A stretch of DNA of 43,087 nucleotides, taken from the NCBI RefSeq assembly GCF_001949145.1, contig NW_019091696.1:22749-65835 (forward strand). Direction: 5' to 3'. Below the pieces are notes generated by a model. It was not told the DNA's origin and searched no databases. It saw only the letters and a program-made list of their open reading frames with translations. Below are positions 39,600-43,087 of the stretch, one piece after another (the first letter of the stretch is position 1; the number at the start of each line of letters is the position of its first letter). Source of the DNA: Acanthaster planci. Its lineage: Eukaryota > Echinodermata > Asteroidea > Valvatida > Acanthasteridae. The position numbers and the translations under genes are program-made.

Positions 39600-40720
39600 T
39601 GACCTCTGCTCTTCCAATGGACTCCGGACAAGAGACTGCCGATCCTGACCCGGGACACTCCTCCCAGGATATGACCAACCACTCGGGGGATCCCAGCCTG
39701 GCTGCATCTCCATCCGTTCCGACCTTTGACGACAAAAACTAAAAGCGCAAGGCCAAAAAATCTTCTTCGGCTTCTTCTTCCTCATCCAAGGCTAAGAACA
39801 AATGCCACTCTTATCCGAATCCACCCCAATGCATGGCGACCCTCTAGTCCCTCTCGGAGGCCTTCACTTTTCTCGCCCGCAAAATAGACTCCAAGCCTCA
39901 GCCAGCAGCAACAGAGCCTGACCTGGACCCCCTTCCGGCCGTTCCTCCTCCCACACAAGGGGGCACCATTGGAGGTTGAAGCGGCGTCTGTTCTCCAGCC
40001 AGACCAGTTCTTCCTGCGGGATCTGGTTCCAGATCGTGGCAACTTGACTTGCTCTGAGCACAGTTTGGCTCCTCCCCCTCCCCCTGCGGGCCTTCAACCG
40101 CTTTCTTCCAAGGATGACGTTGACTCCATCGCTGGCCTGACTCAACTTGGGGGCCGTTTGCTGCCTTCAGCACGACATGGTACATATTCTCGGACTCCCA
40201 TCTTCGGACCCTACACCTGCAGAGCAAGGACACACTTCATTTAAACGTCACCCTTCACACCTCGAGTCTTCCCAGAGATCCCTCTGGACCACTCCTGCAT
40301 GGAAATGATACATGTCCTTGCGAATGGTAAGCACTGGTGTGCAATGCTGTCCAGGGCTCTGTGCTATTACGGCTTCCCCCAGGAATATGCCTCTCGCTTT
40401 CAGTCCTGGACATCCCTGACACTGCCAGAGACAAGGTCTCTTCCAATGCCTGTAAACGCCTCACCTTCTGCGATAAAGACAAGGCCAACTTCGAGTCGGT
40501 TCTTCGTCACCTGGATATAGCTTCTCGCTTCGGATGTTAGGCCTTTCTCCTCCTCCTTTCGGAATATATTGCACGGGCCTGCGAGGAGGACTCTCCCATC
40601 TCACCTGACTTTATGGCCCTTGCCCGGCGTGGGCTTGACGAGGGTCTTAACTCCGTCTTTGAGTAGTTCACCTTCATCTCGCTTCTAGCTACTTCAAGCA
40701 GCAGGGCCAACACAGATGGA
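39600..40720 (+). pseudogene. DIRS-like element 2 Gag-like ORF
   Basis: ATG (39600) opens TSALPMDSGQETADPDPGHS. A TAA soon interrupts, followed by KRKAKKSSSASSSSSSKAKN and several frame changes. Later pieces include VLDIPDTARDKVSSNACKRL, FCDKDKANFESVLRHLDIAS, YIARACEEDSPISPDFMALA and RRGLDEGLNSVFE. The Ser/Lys-rich start and the F-DKDK segment parallel element 1. Stops are frequent. Confidence 0.65.
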
Positions 40721-41049
40721 TGCTATGAACATGCCCAATGAGTCAGTCAAGAACAAACTTCTTGATCTGCTGCTTCTCGGGGATGACTTTTTTGCCGGAA
40801 AATTTACCGCCGAGAAAATTCCACTCTGTGAACTCACAGGGCCTCTGCTTCAGCAGCCACCACCGCCACCAAGACAGCAGGCAGGCCCATCCCCATCTTC
40901 AGGCTATCCCTTTAGCTGTCCGTTTCGGTCAGCAGCTCGGTCACTAAACCCCCGTCCAGCTCCACCCTTGACTGCTCCTAGAAGGTTACAGCCACGACTC
41001 GCTGGTGGTAGGTTCACACCCTGTGCCCCCGGTCCCTTCGGGGGACGGT

Positions 41050-42440
41050 GCCGGTGACTACTCTCCTTCACCTTTGACGGCCACTGATCCCGAGCCTGTC
41101 GGTGGCCGTCCGGGCAATTTCATCGGGTTCTGGCAGGAAATCACCGTGGACAGCTGGGTCCTTGCCACCATCGCCCACGGCTACAATACAAGAGCCCAGT
41201 ACATGAGCAGGATCGCTAGTTCTTTTGTTTAGAATATTGCGGCCAGATTTACGGCCTTCCGGCTCTTTCTTCGTCCTCTCCACTTCTCCAAGGATTTTCA
41301 CCTGGGGTGCCAAGACACTCGCCGCTCACCTGCGACAGCACGATGTTCTGATCTTCCAATATAAAGACGACTAGTTGATCATCCGCTGTTCCCCAACGAG
41401 ACCAGGCTTCCTCCTCCCTCACTCTCGACATCATGATATGTCTGGGGGTTTCTCATCAAATACGATAAGTCGAGTCTCACTCCATCAAAGAGGCCAACCT
41501 ACCTTGGAGCGGTTCTCAACCTCCGCAAAGGCATTGCGACTCTGATGCCAGGGCACATCCTCAACCTGTTTTAATGCGTCTTCCATCTTCTAACAGCCGA
41601 GGCTCCTCCAGCATTAGCCTGGGTCTTAATGGCCAGTCTGGTCAACCTTGTCCCATGGTGTCGACTACGGATGCGGCCACTTCAACTATATCTCCTATCT
41701 CAGTACTGTCCCAAGAGCAACCCATTTACTACCCCGGTATCTCTTCCACCCAACATACACAATCACCTTCATTGGTGGATCATCACCTAGCCACCTGTCG
41801 GCCGGCCTGCCTTTCGTCCCTTCGGGTCCGGACGTGACCATGATGATGGATGGGGATCCTCTCTTCCTCCACTTTATACATCCGGGATCTGGGACACCAC
41901 CTCTTGTGACAAACACATCAATGTGTTGGAACTTCAAGTGGTGTTCAGTGCTCTTTGCCACTTTCGACAACACCTAGTAGGTCGTTCCATTCGAGTCCAG
42001 AGCGAACATCAATCATCAGGGCATCACTTGCTCTCCTGAACTCTGTGCCCTTGTGTGGCAGCTCTTCATGTGGACGAACAATTAAGACATCACCCTCCAA
42101 GCCGTCCACATAGCAGGAACCAGCAACAACATGGCTGACGCACTTTCTTGGGGAGCCGTCAGACCGACAGAGTGGACTCTGCATCCGAACATGGTCAGCC
42201 AGATTTTTGCAAAGATCGAACGTCCTCATATCGACCTCTTCACATCCGCTGACGATGCCCATCTTCCGATGTTCTGCTTCAGGTTTCCTCACCCATGGGC
42301 ATAGGCGACAGATGCCCTACAGATCGACTGGTCGGGCCTTCTGGCGTACGCCTTCCCTCCAATTTCCCTCATCCTGCGGGTTTTGTCCAAGATAGAACAG
42401 GAGCCATGTCAGATCCACCTCGTGCCCTGTTCTGGCCTAG
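41050..42440 (+). pseudogene. DIRS-like element 2 reverse transcriptase (core deleted) and RNase H
   Basis: It begins PVGGRPGNFIGFWQEITVDS then WVLATIAHGY, as in element 1. It jumps within about 60 codons to the segment TLAAHLRQHDVLIFQYKDD, directly followed by TAG and LII. The fingers and palm motif A region present in element 1 (about 32700-33000) are therefore missing. RNase H remnants (CWNFK, VHIAGTSNNMADALSWGAVR) and PTEWTLHPNMVSQIFAKIER then PHIDLFTSADDAHLPMFCFR follow. The catalytic motif reads YKDD plus stop. Confidence 0.8.
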
Positions 42441-42446
42441 TCAAGC

Positions 42447-43087
42447 GTGATTTCCAAGACTGACAAGAGTTCTGGTACTCCTGGAGGACATACTCCATCA
42501 GCCCAAGACGGGGATTCTCCACCTAGCGATGGAGGGTCTTCTCTTGACATGCTGGATGTTGTCCAACGATCCTTTAGAGCGTCGGGCCTTTCTGCAGATG
42601 CTGTGTCAATGGCGGCCCGGGGTCAACGACTGTCCACTAGCAAAATTTACAACATCCAACTACAACATTTTACTAGATTGTGTGATGACCACGATGTTTT
42701 TCCAACCGAAGCTCCTGTGAGCTCTGTCGCAAACTTCCTCTTGTACCTGTTCCACTCGGGCCTCCAGGTTGCCACCATCCGCATCTGTTGGTGGGCTTTG
42801 GTGTCTGTCCACTTGGGCTTCAGTGATGGATTGACTGTCTCCGACAACGCTGCTATCCACCATCTTCTTTGAGGAGTGTTTGTCGAGCGTCCCCACGTCA
42901 AACACCTCGTCTTATCTTGGGATATCGGAAACGTTCTACACGTTTTTCCTGGTCCCCCCTTCGAACTGTTGGCTGATGCGTCTGACCTCCAGCATTAAGG
43001 TGGCGTTCCTTCTCGCAGTCATTACATTGAGATGAGGTAGTGAGCTTGTCAGAATTCTCCATTAATTAATTCCATAGTTTATTCCTG
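42447..43087 (+). pseudogene. DIRS-type tyrosine recombinase, N-terminal part
   Basis: A 141-codon open stretch contains SLDMLDVVQRSFRASGLSAD, QRLSTSKIYNIQLQHFTRLC, then VSSVANFLLYLFHSGLQVAT and IRICWWALVSVHLG: the SAM-like core-binding domain. After TGA (42870-42872) the homology continues as GVFVERPHVKHLVLSWDIGN and ends KVAFLLAVITLR then TGA then GSELV. In DIRS recombinases the R-x-SEL box I arginine falls at or beside that TGA (43033-43035). The remaining catalytic residues would lie past the window. It overlaps the end of the pol region, as is usual in DIRS. Confidence 0.85.

Larger units (their letters stand above)
38580..43087 (+). mobile_element. DIRS-like retrotransposon 2 (defective, runs off the window)
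   Basis: The left boundary is approximate. CCTTCCGCCATGTTTGTCCT (about 38633) and GATGATGCAT resemble the left terminal repeat of element 1. Short tandem duplications follow (38870-39200), then Gag-like, reverse transcriptase/RNase H and tyrosine recombinase remnants in that order, plus strand. The right end lies outside. Confidence 0.8.

Noticed and set aside
1-43087. CRISPR array, tRNA or rRNA genes, bacterial operon signals
   Set aside because: The tandem repeats lack spacers of CRISPR type, no tRNA or rRNA core was seen, and the gene structure is eukaryotic.

Overview
The window is animal nuclear DNA. It has spliced genes with GT/AG introns, one recognisable DNA-repair gene (MSH3), no operons, and several mobile-element classes that co-occur in marine invertebrates (Ty3/gypsy, DIRS, Penelope, piggyBac-like). 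ACATGT palindromes and TAGGCCTA-type words are frequent. An invertebrate deuterostome such as amphioxus or an echinoderm fits best. That assignment is inference.

Layout: 1-1405 holds the 3' part of a Ty3/gypsy pol. 1432-5625 holds two unrelated tandem duplications. 6720-19313 (minus strand) is a seven-exon gene or pseudogene. Its 5' exons encode a complete KMT5A-like SET domain. After a long Ser-rich linker it encodes two zinc fingers, a tyrosine-recombinase-like domain and a small Trp/Arg-rich C-terminal domain. Most exon phases agree across the junctions, so one transcription unit is the simplest reading. Exon 5 has three in-frame stops and five one-base shifts, so this copy is either decayed or mis-sequenced. 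Intron 2 contains a 54/61-bp minisatellite with a 169-bp higher-order period and an 818-N gap. A large inverted repeat (19453-20184) lies just upstream of exon 1.

22952-36081 (plus strand) contains two phase-compatible exons of MSH3. They are separated by a 12.46-kb intron packed with mobile elements: a Penelope-like remnant with a nested TIR element, a TTAA-flanked piggyBac-like element, an antisense gag with a helix-hairpin-helix ORF, a decayed PIN-like nuclease gene carrying a short poly-A insertion, a DIRS-like element with inverted terminal repeats, and a fold-back element. The next MSH3 intron runs off the right end. From about 38580 it holds a second DIRS-like element whose tyrosine recombinase is cut by the window edge.

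Apart from MSH3, nearly every coding segment is broken. The SET/recombinase gene is the most unusual object here.
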